Source: Neorhizobium galegae bv. officinalis
GTDB taxonomy: Bacteria > Pseudomonadota > Alphaproteobacteria > Rhizobiales > Rhizobiaceae
Direction of reading: 5' to 3'
NCBI GenBank assembly: GCA_000985875.1
Contig: CCRI01000025.1
Location: 1-61,391, forward strand
DNA: 61,391 nt
Under the pieces are notes generated by a model. That model made no database searches. It was not told the DNA's origin and saw only the letters and a program-made list of their open reading frames with translations. This document shows, piece by piece, positions 8,175 to 16,653 of the stretch (its first letter is position 1; each line of letters starts with the position of its first letter). Made by a program: the position numbers and the translations under genes.

Positions 8175-8663
8175 ATGACAGTGATGACGATCGAGGAACT
8201 GGCCGAGGCCCTTCAACCTGGACAGGCGATTGCCGGCCTCGACCTTGGCACCAAGACGATCGGGCTCGCCATGTCGGATCTCGGCCGGCGTTTCGCCTCT
8301 CCCCGCCCGGTCATCAAGCGGGTGAAGTTCACCAAGGATGCCGAAGTGCTGCTTGCCTTTGCCGAGAAGGAAAAAGTGGCGGGCTTCGTCATCGGCCTGC
8401 CGACCAACATGGACGGCTCGGCCGGTCCGCGCGTTCAGGCGACGCGAGCCTTCGTGCGCTCGATGTCGGAAAAGACCGCCCTGCCCTTCGTCTTCTGGGA
8501 CGAACGGCTGTCGACGGTCGCCGCCGAGCGGGCGCTTCTGGAAATGGACGTGTCGCGGGCCAAACGTGCCGAGCGGATCGATTCCGCCGCGGCAAGCTTC
8601 ATTCTTCAGGGAGCGCTCGACAGGCTCTCATCGCTCGGCAGGGAGACCGATTTCTCCAGCTGA
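8175..8663 (+). CDS. ruvX: Holliday junction resolvase RuvX (YqgF family)
   Basis: A 162-residue RNase H-fold protein of the YqgF/RuvX family, implicated in Holliday junction resolution or pre-16S rRNA processing. Acidic active-site motifs are present: GLDLGTKTIGLAMSD, FVIGLPTNMDGSAGPR, WDERLSTVAAERAL and RIDSAAASFILQGALD. The start is the ATG of MTVMTIEEL. Its 3' end overlaps the convergent DUF6105 gene by about 58 nt. Confidence 0.93.
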   Translation: MTVMTIEELAEALQPGQAIAGLDLGTKTIGLAMSDLGRRFASPRPVIKRVKFTKDAEVLLAFAEKEKVAGFVIGLPTNMDGSAGPRVQATRAFVRSMSEKTALPFVFWDERLSTVAAERALLEMDVSRAKRAERIDSAAASFILQGALDRLSSLGRETDFSS

Positions 8664-8932
8664 CGCTTGCGCCACCAGGCGGCGATCTCGCGACGCTTGC
8701 GGAAGGCGATGATCGCAAACACGACTAGGCTGTCGAAAGCGATGGCGCGCGCCACCAAGGGCGGAATGGTTTCCGGGGGAATCCCCAGAACATTGCCGTA
8801 GATCTGGAAGACAAGATCATGCGTCTGTCGGGTCAGCATGAAGAAGCCGAAGCTCATGTCGTAATAGGAAAGCCCGTACCAGCTGGTCAGCAGCAGGACC
8901 GGACCGGCCCACAAAATCACGAACCACTTCAT
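8606..8932 (-). CDS. DUF6105-like small membrane protein
   Basis: A 108-residue protein with an N-terminal hydrophobic helix (WFVILWAGPVLLLTSWYGL), a central FGFFMLTRQTHDLVFQIYG segment that recalls the rhizobial DUF6105 family, and a second hydrophobic helix around residues 60-78 followed by a basic tail. Likely a two-span inner-membrane protein of unknown function. Its ATG overlaps the stop of the small upstream ORF (ATGA), indicating translational coupling. Its 3' end overlaps ruvX, so antisense effects between the two messages are possible. Confidence 0.75.
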   Translation of the reverse strand: MKWFVILWAGPVLLLTSWYGLSYYDMSFGFFMLTRQTHDLVFQIYGNVLGIPPETIPPLVARAIAFDSLVVFAIIAFRKRREIAAWWRKRQLEKSVSLPSDESLSSAP

Positions 8933-9099
8933 GCAGTCCTCCCTCTCGACTCTGCCGGATAAAGTTCCAGAGACACGAGCCATCTCGATAGAGCCATAAG
9001 GCTCAGGGCCAATGCGGGAATGGCAATATCCATGGCCAGCGCCGCGAAGACCGTCGTCATGACGATCAGCAATGCTATATTCCGGATTGCAGTTCCCAT
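8929..9099 (-). CDS. Small membrane protein (56 aa), coupled to DUF6105-like gene
   Basis: A 56-codon ORF from ATG at 9099 to a TGA that overlaps the next gene's ATG. Residues 8-38 are strongly hydrophobic (NIALLIVMTTVFAALAM then IPALALSLMAL), giving one or two membrane spans, followed by a short polar tail. The ribosome binding site is weak. The 4-nt overlap and hydrophobic composition support it as a real gene, but there is no recognisable family. Confidence 0.45.
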   Translation of the reverse strand: MGTAIRNIALLIVMTTVFAALAMDIAIPALALSLMALSRWLVSLELYPAESRGRTA

Positions 9100-9226
9100 A
9101 CGCGGATACTCGGCGAACGTCGTAGTTAACAGTGCGTTAACGTGGAACTTAAGCCCGCAGGGATTTGCCGCAACGGAAACCGGGGGAGATGGTTAATTTC
9201 GCAAGGGCGCCTGTGGATAAAGCAGG

Positions 9227-9712
9227 TCAGGCAGCCGGCGTTTTCGGCTTCTTCGGAATATAAGGACCGCCGGTTTCGCCCCATCCCCATTTCGGCATTG
9301 GCGCGTGCTCATAAACCTTGGCTCCGGGCTGCGAATTGACGACCGCAAGCCGCGTTCCCCATTCGAGATAGCCGACCAGCGCCGACGTGAACTCCGGGTC
9401 GGCCGGAAGTTCGAGATCCGTATAGGTATCGAGGAGGATGTTGATCCATCGCCGGCGCATCGGCTCCGTCAGGTGCCTTTCAAGATGATGGCGCACCATC
9501 GCCGGATGACCGCCACGCTGCTCCGAGTAGAGCTTCGGCCCGCCAATGACCTCGGCGATGAACATGGCTACATGCTGTGGATGTTCCGAGTCCATTCCGG
9601 CAAAGACCGGGCCGAGCAGGTCGTCCGTCGGAACGCGCCGATAAAACTCCGTCGTGAGACGCAAGAGCGCATCGAAGCCGCCGATCCATTCATAAAGCGT
9701 TGGCACTGTCAT
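9227..9712 (-). CDS. Group II truncated haemoglobin
   Basis: A 161-residue truncated globin (trHbII). The characteristic start is TLYEWIGGFDALLRLTTEFY, followed by DDLLGPVFAGM, the HPAMVRHHLERHL region that should contain the proximal haem His, RRRWI, and a C-terminal PKWGWGETGGPY containing the group II Trp signature. Expected role: O2 or NO/peroxide chemistry. The start MTVPTLYEW is preferred over an upstream in-frame Met. It is transcribed on its own or with the upstream TetR gene. Confidence 0.93.
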   Translation of the reverse strand: MTVPTLYEWIGGFDALLRLTTEFYRRVPTDDLLGPVFAGMDSEHPQHVAMFIAEVIGGPKLYSEQRGGHPAMVRHHLERHLTEPMRRRWINILLDTYTDLELPADPEFTSALVGYLEWGTRLAVVNSQPGAKVYEHAPMPKWGWGETGGPYIPKKPKTPAA

Positions 9713-9808
9713 GGCGTTCCCTCCCGTAGCTCTACAAGAGATACGGGGCGCCGATCGTCGCTTCAATCTCTGACTTCGAGCAGGGGATGAACGTTTCCGG
9801 CGAAAAGG

Positions 9809-10453
9809 TCAGCCGTAGATCGCGCGGACCAGCCGGCGGAGCGCGTTACCCACCTTTTCCCAATCCTTCTCGGTCTTGAGCGCCATGCCGGCGAACTGGC
9901 CGCTGACGGCGGCTGATATCACCAGGTGCTGGATCGCCGCAAACAGCAGCGCGTTGGTGGACGCGGCATCGACACCCTTGGGCGGCGTCAGCGAACCGCG
10001 CATCTTTTCGAGCCATTTGCCGAGCGCCTTGGTGCGCGCTTCCGACAACCGACGAACCTGCGGCGTGTCCTGCGAGACCTCCCAGGCGACGATCTTGCAG
10101 ACCAGCGGATCGTCACGCAGCGCTTCCATGAAATAGATGGAGAGTTTCTCCATCAGGTCTCCGTAGGTCAGCAGGAACATGCCGCCGGTATCTTCCGGGA
10201 TGCGATCCCTGACCCAGGTGCCGAGATCGGCGCCGATCGCCTCGATCAGCCCGTCGAGACCGCCGTAATAACGGTAGATAAGCTGCTTGTCGCAGCCGGC
10301 GCGGCGCGCCACCGCGTTGATGCCGAAACCCTGAAAGCCCTGTTCGGCGAGCAGCGCGCGGGCGGCGAGAAAGATCGCCCGCTCGGTGCCGGCGCGGCTG
10401 CGCACTTTCGCGACAGAACCTTCTTGCGCTGTGACTTCAGGGATCTGGAGCAT
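9809..10453 (-). CDS. TetR/AcrR family transcriptional regulator
   Basis: A 214-residue one-component repressor. The N-terminal TetR helix-turn-helix is clear (TERAIFLAARALLAEQGF, INAVARRAGCDKQLIYRYYG), and the remaining residues form the helical ligand domain. It is divergent from an AEC-family transporter across a 186-nt gap, which suggests it controls that gene and itself. A TTGATCAA palindrome lies about 25 nt upstream of its start. The ligand is unknown. Confidence 0.92.
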   Translation of the reverse strand: MLQIPEVTAQEGSVAKVRSRAGTERAIFLAARALLAEQGFQGFGINAVARRAGCDKQLIYRYYGGLDGLIEAIGADLGTWVRDRIPEDTGGMFLLTYGDLMEKLSIYFMEALRDDPLVCKIVAWEVSQDTPQVRRLSEARTKALGKWLEKMRGSLTPPKGVDAASTNALLFAAIQHLVISAAVSGQFAGMALKTEKDWEKVGNALRRLVRAIYG

Positions 10454-10477
10454 TTTCCGCCTGTTTCGGTTTCAATC

Positions 10478-10485
10478 TTGATCAA
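10478..10485. promoter_or_regulatory. Possible TetR operator core (TTGATCAA)
   Basis: A perfect 8-bp palindrome in the TetR/AEC divergent intergenic region. It is short and lacks extended arms, so this is only a candidate. Confidence 0.2.
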
Positions 10486-10638
10486 CCGCGATAGTCCGAG
10501 CCATCAGCCGCCGCAAGCAGTCTTGGTGCCCATGCACAGGATTGCGCGCGCAGCACTTGAATTCGCAGGGTCTTGCATTGCACTATCGGCATGGGAGGAC
10601 TAACGAGATCCTGTTCTCCCACCGACGTGCCCTCCTCC

Positions 10639-11574
10639 ATGCTCATCGTCTTCCAAAGCGTTCTGCCGATTTTCCTGCTGGTTCTCCTCGGCATGGGATT
10701 AAAACGCGCACCCGTCATCAATCCCGATTTCTGGGACGGGCTCGAACAGTGCAGTTACTGGGTGCTGTTTCCGGCCCTGTTATTCTCGACCATGGCGAAG
10801 GCGGATTTCTCCAGTACCGAGAACCTGACCGTCAGTTTCGCGGCGATCATCTCCGTCCTCGTCATGTCGGGCGGGCTGCTGCTGGCCTGGCCGCTGTTGC
10901 GGAATTTGCGCGTCGGCGGGCCGGCCTATACGTCGCTGTTCCAGACGGCGACGCGCTGGAATGCGTTCATGGCGCTGGCGATCGCCGCCAAGACCTATGG
11001 TCAGCAGGGGCTGACCATGGTCGGCCTGGTGATGGCGGCGATCATCATCCCGCTCAACTTCATCAACGTGACGGTGCTGCTGTGGTTCTCCGGCCACGAC
11101 CGGAACTACAAGGCCATCCTTTATAGAGTCTGCACCAATCCGCTGATCCTCTCGACGGCGCTCGGCATCGTCGTCAACCTTGCCGGCATCCCGGTCTACG
11201 AACCGGTGATGGTGACGATCGACCTCTTGTCGCAGGCTTCGCTCAGCCTCGGCCTGATCGCGGTCGGCGCGGGCCTCAGGATCATGGACGCGCTCAAGCC
11301 GAAGCCGATCACTCTCCTCGCCGTCTTCCTGAAGCTGATCGCCTTCCCGATCGTCGCCGTGGGCGTCGGCGCGCTGTGCGGCATCCAGGGCAACGGCCTC
11401 GTGCTCCTGGCGCTGAGTGCCGCGGTTCCGACCGCCATGAACGGCTATCTGCTGGCGAAACAGCTGAACGGCGATGCGGACATGTATGCCGCGGCGGCAA
11501 CCCTGCAGGTCGTCGCCTCGTTCCTCACCATTCCGGTCGTGATGACGGTCGTCGCCTACGTGGCGGCAGGATAA
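10639..11574 (+). CDS. AEC (auxin efflux carrier) family transporter
   Basis: A 311-residue polytopic membrane protein of the AEC family, with about ten hydrophobic segments. The N terminus (MLIVFQSVLPIFLLVLLGM) and central motifs (FINVTVLLWFSGHDRN, SLSLGLIAVGAGLRI, SAAVPTAMNGYLLAKQLNGD) are typical. It is predicted to export or facilitate organic acids or similar anions. Earlier in-frame starts exist but add a hydrophilic leader. It is probably regulated by the divergent TetR protein. Its 3' end overlaps the convergent aidB-like gene by 19 nt. Confidence 0.9.
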   Translation: MLIVFQSVLPIFLLVLLGMGLKRAPVINPDFWDGLEQCSYWVLFPALLFSTMAKADFSSTENLTVSFAAIISVLVMSGGLLLAWPLLRNLRVGGPAYTSLFQTATRWNAFMALAIAAKTYGQQGLTMVGLVMAAIIIPLNFINVTVLLWFSGHDRNYKAILYRVCTNPLILSTALGIVVNLAGIPVYEPVMVTIDLLSQASLSLGLIAVGAGLRIMDALKPKPITLLAVFLKLIAFPIVAVGVGALCGIQGNGLVLLALSAAVPTAMNGYLLAKQLNGDADMYAAAATLQVVASFLTIPVVMTVVAYVAAG

Positions 11575-13208
11575 AGCAGGTCGACGATGTAGCGGGCGTC
11601 GAACCGGGCATCGAGCATGCCGTAGGTCGAGCGCCAGCCGCCGGCGAGGCGCGTTTCAAGGAAAGCATCGGCGATCTTGCCGGCGCCGAGCCGCACCAGT
11701 TCGGACGCCGCCGCCGCAAGTGCCAGTTGCTCCACCAGAAGCCGGGCAGCACCTTCGTCGGTCTCGCAGAGTGCCATGGCGGCGCGCAGAACCTCGACCG
11801 TCTTGCGGCCCGCAGGACCGAGATCCCTTTCGAAACCGGCGAGCACCGTGTTGAAAAGGTCCCGCCCGCGCGACAGCACCCGGAGCACGTCGAGCGCCAT
11901 CACATTGCCCGAGCCTTCCCAGATCGCATTGACCGGTGCTTCGCGGTAGTGCCGGGCGATCGGCCGCTCCTCGATATAGCCGTTGCCGCCGATGCACTCC
12001 ATCGCCTCGTAGATCAGCGCAGGCGCGATCTTGCAGTTCCAGTATTTGATGACCGGCGTCATGACGCGGGCAAAAGCCGCATCGGCCGGGTTGCTGGCTG
12101 CGCGATCGAAGGAATCGGCGAGCCGGAAGCTGAGCGCCGTCGCCGCGGCGACATCGAGCGCCATGTCGGCCAGGACACGCGTCATCAGCGGCTGATCGAC
12201 GAGCTTCTTGCCGAACACGCTGCGGCCGCGGGTGTGGTGAACCGCTTCGGCGAGCGACGCGCGCATGATGCCGGCCGATGCCAGCGCGCAATCGAGCCGC
12301 GTCAGGGTGACCATGTCGAGAATGGTGCGGATGCCGCCGCCGGGCTCGCCCAGCAGATAGCCGAAGGCATCGGTGAATTCGACTTCGGAGGATGCGTTCG
12401 AGCGGTTGCCGACCTTGTCCTTCAGGCGCTGGAACTGCAGGCCGTTCGCCGACCCGTCCTCCAGCAGCCGCGGCACAAGAAAACAACCGATCCCGTCGCC
12501 GGTCTTGGCCAGCATCACGAAGCCGTCGCTCATCGGCGCCGACATGAACCACTTGTGGCCGGAGAGCCGGTAGATGCCCTCGCCGACCCGCTCGGCGGTC
12601 GAGCGGTTGGCGCGCACGTCGGTGCCGCCCTGCTTCTCGGTCATGCCCATGCCGAGCGTGACCGCGCTCTTCTGCAAGGCGGGGCGATTCGTCGAATCGT
12701 ATTTGCGCGACAGGATCTTTGGCGCCCATTCCTTCTGGACGCGCGGCGAGGCCATCAGCGCGGCAATTGAGGCGCTGGTCATCGTCAACGGGCATAGATG
12801 GCCGCATTCGAGCTGCGCCGAGAGATAGAATCGCGTCGCCCGCGCCTTGTGCTCGTGGCCCTTGGCTTCGGGGATGTTTTCCCAGACAGAGGAATGCAGG
12901 CCGGTCTGCATCGAACGGCGCATCAGCGCGTGCCAGGCGGGATGGAACTCGACGACATCAAGCCGCTCGCCGCGCGGACCATGGGTCTTCAGCTTTGGCG
13001 GGTTCTCGTTCGCCATGCGCGCCAGTTCCTGCGCCTCCGGCGAGGTGACGTAACGGCCGAGCTGGTCGTATTCCTCGCGGATGGTGCGGTTCAGCGCGCT
13101 CGTCAGGTCGACGACCAGCGGATCGGATCGGTAGGCATTGATGCCGGACCAGGGTTTTGGCTGGTTCAGTTCGGCAAATTTTTCTTCGGCGCGCGACATC
13201 TGGTTCAT
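11556..13208 (-). CDS. aidB: AidB-like acyl-CoA dehydrogenase
   Basis: A 550-residue flavoprotein of the acyl-CoA dehydrogenase superfamily, AidB subgroup. Strong similarity to E. coli AidB is visible in LARMANENPPKLKTHGP, DVVEFHPAWHALMRRS and CGHLCPLTMTSA, followed by dehydrogenase core motifs (MGMTEKQGGTDVRANRS, YRLSGHKWFMSAPM) and the C-terminal ECIGGNGYIEE/IWEGSGNVMALDVLR. AidB is part of the alkylation response in E. coli and has weak isovaleryl-CoA dehydrogenase activity. No Ada box was searched for reliably here. It is divergent from a small antitoxin-like gene. Confidence 0.9.
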   Translation of the reverse strand: MNQMSRAEEKFAELNQPKPWSGINAYRSDPLVVDLTSALNRTIREEYDQLGRYVTSPEAQELARMANENPPKLKTHGPRGERLDVVEFHPAWHALMRRSMQTGLHSSVWENIPEAKGHEHKARATRFYLSAQLECGHLCPLTMTSASIAALMASPRVQKEWAPKILSRKYDSTNRPALQKSAVTLGMGMTEKQGGTDVRANRSTAERVGEGIYRLSGHKWFMSAPMSDGFVMLAKTGDGIGCFLVPRLLEDGSANGLQFQRLKDKVGNRSNASSEVEFTDAFGYLLGEPGGGIRTILDMVTLTRLDCALASAGIMRASLAEAVHHTRGRSVFGKKLVDQPLMTRVLADMALDVAAATALSFRLADSFDRAASNPADAAFARVMTPVIKYWNCKIAPALIYEAMECIGGNGYIEERPIARHYREAPVNAIWEGSGNVMALDVLRVLSRGRDLFNTVLAGFERDLGPAGRKTVEVLRAAMALCETDEGAARLLVEQLALAAAASELVRLGAGKIADAFLETRLAGGWRSTYGMLDARFDARYIVDLLYPAAT

Positions 13209-13349
13209 GAAACGGGTTCTAGCGGAAGTTACCGGGCCTGGGAACGGCGCCCAATCAGGATTTCTGGCGTTCTCAACAAAAGGCCGCACCCGCATCAGGA
13301 AACCGTCGTATGCTTGAGTTGAACATTCCAAATGAAGGTGGGCTACGGT

Positions 13350-13523
13350 ATGGCAAGCGGAACAGATCCAGGCGACCAAGCCGAGCATATATTGAGTGCC
13401 ATAAAGCGCCGCATTCAAGAATCACTCGATGATCCAAGGCCCAGCTTGACTTCGCAGGATGTCCGTCGGCACCTCGATCTGCTCTATGCGAAATACAGGT
13501 CGGCAATCCGAAACAAGCAGTGA
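13350..13523 (+). CDS. Small antitoxin-like protein (stability-determinant type)
   Basis: A 57-residue hydrophilic protein. The segment IKRRIQESLDDPRPSLTSQD followed by VRRHLDLLYAKYRSA resembles the short 'stability determinant' antitoxins found next to ParE/RelE toxins (LDDPRPS followed by an amphipathic helix). AAGGTGG lies 9 nt before the chosen ATG; an ATG six codons upstream is less likely. No toxin gene is adjacent: aidB is divergent and pyrB follows at 74 nt. It may be an orphan antitoxin or an unrelated small protein. Confidence 0.6.
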   Translation: MASGTDPGDQAEHILSAIKRRIQESLDDPRPSLTSQDVRRHLDLLYAKYRSAIRNKQ

Positions 13524-13597
13524 GATAAGTCCCGCGCCCGCTTGCGGCTCCTGCCGTCAGACCTTATAGACCGCCGAACGCAAGCGGAGACGTGTCC

Positions 13598-14539
13598 ATG
13601 GTCTTCTTCCCTCACCGCCATCTGATTGGCATCAAGGGCCTTACCGAACAGGATATCACCTTTCTTCTCGACAAGGCCGACGAGGCCGTGAAGATTTCCA
13701 GGCAGCGGGAGAAAAAGACTTCCACGCTGCGGGGCCTCACCCAGATCAACCTGTTCTTCGAAGCTTCCACCCGCACCCAATCGTCCTTCGAACTCGCCGG
13801 CAAACGCCTCGGCGCCGACGTGATGAACATGTCGGTCGGCAATTCCTCGGTCAAAAAGGGCGAGACGCTGATCGATACGGCGATGACGCTGAACGCGATG
13901 CGGCCGGACGTGCTGGTGCTGCGCCATTCGTCGGCGGGTGCTGCCGCACTTCTCGCCCAGAAGGTCGCCTGCTCCGTGATCAATGCCGGCGACGGCCAGC
14001 ACGAGCACCCGACCCAGGCGCTGCTCGACGCGCTGACCATTCGCCGCTCCAAGGGCAAGCTGTCGCGGATCATCGTCGCCATCTGCGGCGACGTGCTGCA
14101 TTCGCGCGTGGCGCGCTCCAACATCCTGCTCCTCAACGCCATGGGCGCGCGGGTTCGGGTCGTGGCGCCTTCGACGCTGCTGCCCTCCGGCATCAGGGAC
14201 ATGGGCGTCGAGGTCTTCCACTCCATGGAAGAAGGCCTGAAGGATGCCGACGTGGTGATGATGCTGCGCCTGCAGCGCGAGCGCATGGCCGGCGCCTTCG
14301 TGCCGTCGGTGCGCGAATATTTCCGCTTCTACGGGCTCGACGCCGAAAAGCTTAAAGTCGCCAAGCCGGATGCGCTGGTCATGCATCCCGGGCCGATGAA
14401 CCGCGGCGTCGAGATCGCCTCCGAGGTGGCCGACGGCCCACAGAGCGTCATCGAGGAACAGGTGGAAATGGGGGTCGCGGTCCGCATGGCCGTGATGGAG
14501 GCCCTGCTCGTCTCCCAGAACCAGGGAGAACGCGCATGA
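13598..14539 (+). CDS. pyrB: Aspartate carbamoyltransferase catalytic subunit
   Basis: A 313-residue ATCase catalytic chain, second step of pyrimidine synthesis (carbamoyl phosphate + aspartate to N-carbamoyl-aspartate). Carbamoyl-phosphate site FEASTRTQSSFELAGKRLG, then HPTQALLDALT and the C-terminal MHPGPMNRGVEI are intact. ATG 13598 is preferred over GTG 13592 because GCGGAGA is correctly spaced only for the ATG. It overlaps the dihydroorotase-like gene by ATGA. No pyrI is present, as in other non-enteric ATCases that associate with a DHOase-like chain. Confidence 0.97.
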   Translation: MVFFPHRHLIGIKGLTEQDITFLLDKADEAVKISRQREKKTSTLRGLTQINLFFEASTRTQSSFELAGKRLGADVMNMSVGNSSVKKGETLIDTAMTLNAMRPDVLVLRHSSAGAAALLAQKVACSVINAGDGQHEHPTQALLDALTIRRSKGKLSRIIVAICGDVLHSRVARSNILLLNAMGARVRVVAPSTLLPSGIRDMGVEVFHSMEEGLKDADVVMMLRLQRERMAGAFVPSVREYFRFYGLDAEKLKVAKPDALVMHPGPMNRGVEIASEVADGPQSVIEEQVEMGVAVRMAVMEALLVSQNQGERA

Positions 14540-15825
14540 CCCCGACTGTCCTCAAGAACCTCCGTATCCTCGACCCGTCGCGCAATCTCGACGAGACCGG
14601 CACGATCATCATCGGCGCCGACGGCCGCATTCTCGCCGCCGGGAAGGATGCCCAGAACCAGGGCGCGCCGGAAGGCGCTGACATCCGGGACTGCCAGGGC
14701 CTCGTCGCGACGCCGGGCCTCGTCGATGCCCGCGTCTATGTGGGCGAACCGGGTGCCGAACACACCGAAACGATCGAATCGGCCAGCCGGGCGGCCGCAG
14801 CCGGCGGCATCACCTCCTTCATCATGATGCCCGACACCGATCCGGTGCTCGACGACATCGCGCTGGTCGAATTCGTGCAGAAGACCGCCCGCGACAAGGC
14901 GGTCGTCAACGTCCATCCCGCCGCAGCCCTCACCAAGGGGCTCGCCGGCAAGGAGATGACGGAGATCGGGCTCATGCAGCAGTCCGGCGCCGTCGCCTTC
15001 ACCAACGGCCGGCACGGGCTTTCCGACACGCTGCTCTTGCGCCGTGTGATGACCTATGCCCGCGAGTTCGATGCGGTCGTCTCGCTGGAACTGCGCGAAA
15101 AATATCTCGGCAACGGCGTGATGAACGAGGGCCTGTTCGCAAGCTGGCTCGGCCTGTCGGGCGTACCGAAGGAAGCGGAAATCATCCCGCTCGAACGGGA
15201 CTTGAGGATCGCCGGCCTGACGCGGGCGAAATACCATGCGGCGAAGATCTCCGTGGCGGAATCGGCCGAGGCCATGCGGGTTGCCCGCGCCCGCGGGACC
15301 AACGCCACCTGCGGTGTCTCGATCAATCACCTGGCGCTCAACGAGAACGACATCGGCGAATACCGCACCTTCTTCAAGCTCTCGCCGCCGCTGCGTTCCG
15401 AAGACGATCGTGTCGCCATGGCCGATGCGATCGCCGACGGCACGATCGACATCATCGTCTCCTCGCACGATCCGCAGGACGTCGATACCAAGCGCCTGCC
15501 GTTTGCCGATGCCGAAGACGGCGCGATCGGCCTCGAGACCCTGCTCGCCGCCGCCCTTCGCCTCCATCACGACGGCCGTGTGCCGCTGATGCGGCTGATC
15601 GATGCGATGTCGACCCGCCCGGCGCAGATCTTCGGCCTCAATGCCGGCACGCTGAAGCCCGGCGTCAAGGCGGATATCACGCTGATCGATCTCGACGAGC
15701 CTTGGATCGTTTCGAAGGATATGATCTTGTCGAAGTCGAAGAATACGCCGTTCGAGGACGCGCGATTCTCGGGCCGCGCCGTCGCCACCTATGTGGCCGG
15801 CAAGTGCGTTTATAATCTGGGCTGA
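14536..15825 (+). CDS. Dihydroorotase-like protein lacking metal ligands (pseudo-DHOase)
   Basis: A 429-residue amidohydrolase-fold protein aligned with class I dihydroorotase (PGLVD near residue 61, MMPDTDP, final RPAQIFGLNAGTLKPGVKAD). Every metal-binding position I can align is lost: HxH becomes R66-V-Y68 (DARVYVGEPG), FTDDG becomes FTNGR (155-159), the HCED and HVSH histidines are absent (SLELRE; YHAAKIS), and GTDHAP becomes VSSHDP (308-313). It is therefore predicted to be inactive, like PyrC' of Pseudomonas, which holds ATCase in an active complex. The 4-nt overlap with pyrB fits a structural partner role. A true dihydroorotase should exist elsewhere in the genome. Confidence 0.88.
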   Translation: MTPTVLKNLRILDPSRNLDETGTIIIGADGRILAAGKDAQNQGAPEGADIRDCQGLVATPGLVDARVYVGEPGAEHTETIESASRAAAAGGITSFIMMPDTDPVLDDIALVEFVQKTARDKAVVNVHPAAALTKGLAGKEMTEIGLMQQSGAVAFTNGRHGLSDTLLLRRVMTYAREFDAVVSLELREKYLGNGVMNEGLFASWLGLSGVPKEAEIIPLERDLRIAGLTRAKYHAAKISVAESAEAMRVARARGTNATCGVSINHLALNENDIGEYRTFFKLSPPLRSEDDRVAMADAIADGTIDIIVSSHDPQDVDTKRLPFADAEDGAIGLETLLAAALRLHHDGRVPLMRLIDAMSTRPAQIFGLNAGTLKPGVKADITLIDLDEPWIVSKDMILSKSKNTPFEDARFSGRAVATYVAGKCVYNLG

Positions 15826-15836
15826 CCAAAAGACTG

Positions 15837-15997
15837 CCCCTCATCCGCCCTGCCGGGCACCTTCTCCCCGCTCGCGGGGAGAAGGACAGGTGCGGCGACG
15901 ATCAAATCCGCTCACAGTGGGTGGAGATTGGGGAAGCGGTGCGGCATATCCCTTCGCCCCGCAAGCGGGGAGAAGGTGCCGGCAGGCGGATGAGGGG
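15837..15997. repeat. Palindromic intergenic repeat (copy A)
   Basis: Two long inverted arms, about 15837-15885 and 15951-15997, share CCCCTCATCCGCC, TGCCGGCACCTTCTCCCCGC-type sequence and its complement. Each arm also contains its own small hairpin (CCCCGCTCGCGGGG, CCCCGCAAGCGGGG). This is a typical rhizobial intergenic palindromic element and could also act as a transcription stop after pyrB-pseudoDHOase. Related sequence occurs in copies B and C. Confidence 0.85.
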
Positions 15998-16022
15998 CTT
16001 TTAGGACGCAGGGGACAATAAG

Positions 16023-16640
16023 ATGGCAGACCTTTTCAACTGGCAGATCACCCTGCCGATCGCGCTGGCCGCGCTGGTGTTCGGCTATCTGCTCGGCTCC
16101 ATTCCCTTTGGCCTGATCCTCACCCGCGCGGCCGGGCTCGGCGATATCCGCTCGATCGGATCGGGCAATATCGGCGCCACCAACGTGCTGCGCACCGGCA
16201 ACAAGAAGCTCGCTGCCGCCACCCTGCTGCTCGATGCGCTGAAGGCCACCGTCGCCGCACTGGTCGCCTGGTATTTTTTCGGGAAGGAAGCGGGGCTGCT
16301 GGCCGGTTTCGCGGCGTTCATGGGCCATCTCTTCCCGGTCTGGCTCGGCTTCAAGGGCGGCAAGGGCGTGGCCACCTATATCGGCACGCTGCTCGGCGTC
16401 GCTCCCTGGATGGTGCTGGTGTTTGCGGCGATCTGGCTCGGCGTCGCCAAGATCAGCAAATATTCGTCGCTTTCCGCTCTGGTTGCAACTCTTGTCATTC
16501 CGGTTGTGCTGTGGTTCTTAAACGAGCCGAAGATCGCGCTGGTGATGGCGGTGATGACCGCGATTTCCTGGTGGAAGCACGAAGAAAATATCAAGCGGCT
16601 GATCGCCGGCACCGAGAGCAGGATCGGCCAAAAGGGATAG
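16023..16640 (+). CDS. plsY: Glycerol-3-phosphate acyltransferase PlsY
   Basis: A 205-residue membrane acyltransferase that transfers acyl groups from acyl-phosphate to glycerol-3-phosphate, the first step of phospholipid synthesis. The three conserved cytoplasmic loops are present: GSIPFGLILTR, GSGNIGATNVLR and GHLFPVWLGFKGGKGVAT. Five hydrophobic spans are visible. It lies 13 nt before dprA and is probably co-transcribed with it. Confidence 0.96.
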   Translation: MADLFNWQITLPIALAALVFGYLLGSIPFGLILTRAAGLGDIRSIGSGNIGATNVLRTGNKKLAAATLLLDALKATVAALVAWYFFGKEAGLLAGFAAFMGHLFPVWLGFKGGKGVATYIGTLLGVAPWMVLVFAAIWLGVAKISKYSSLSALVATLVIPVVLWFLNEPKIALVMAVMTAISWWKHEENIKRLIAGTESRIGQKG

Positions 16641-16653
16641 ACCGGGGGAAACA

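Noticed and set aside
13592..13597. GTG start two codons upstream of the chosen pyrB start
   Set aside because: The ribosome binding site GCGGAGA is only about 1 nt away from this GTG, but correctly spaced for the ATG.
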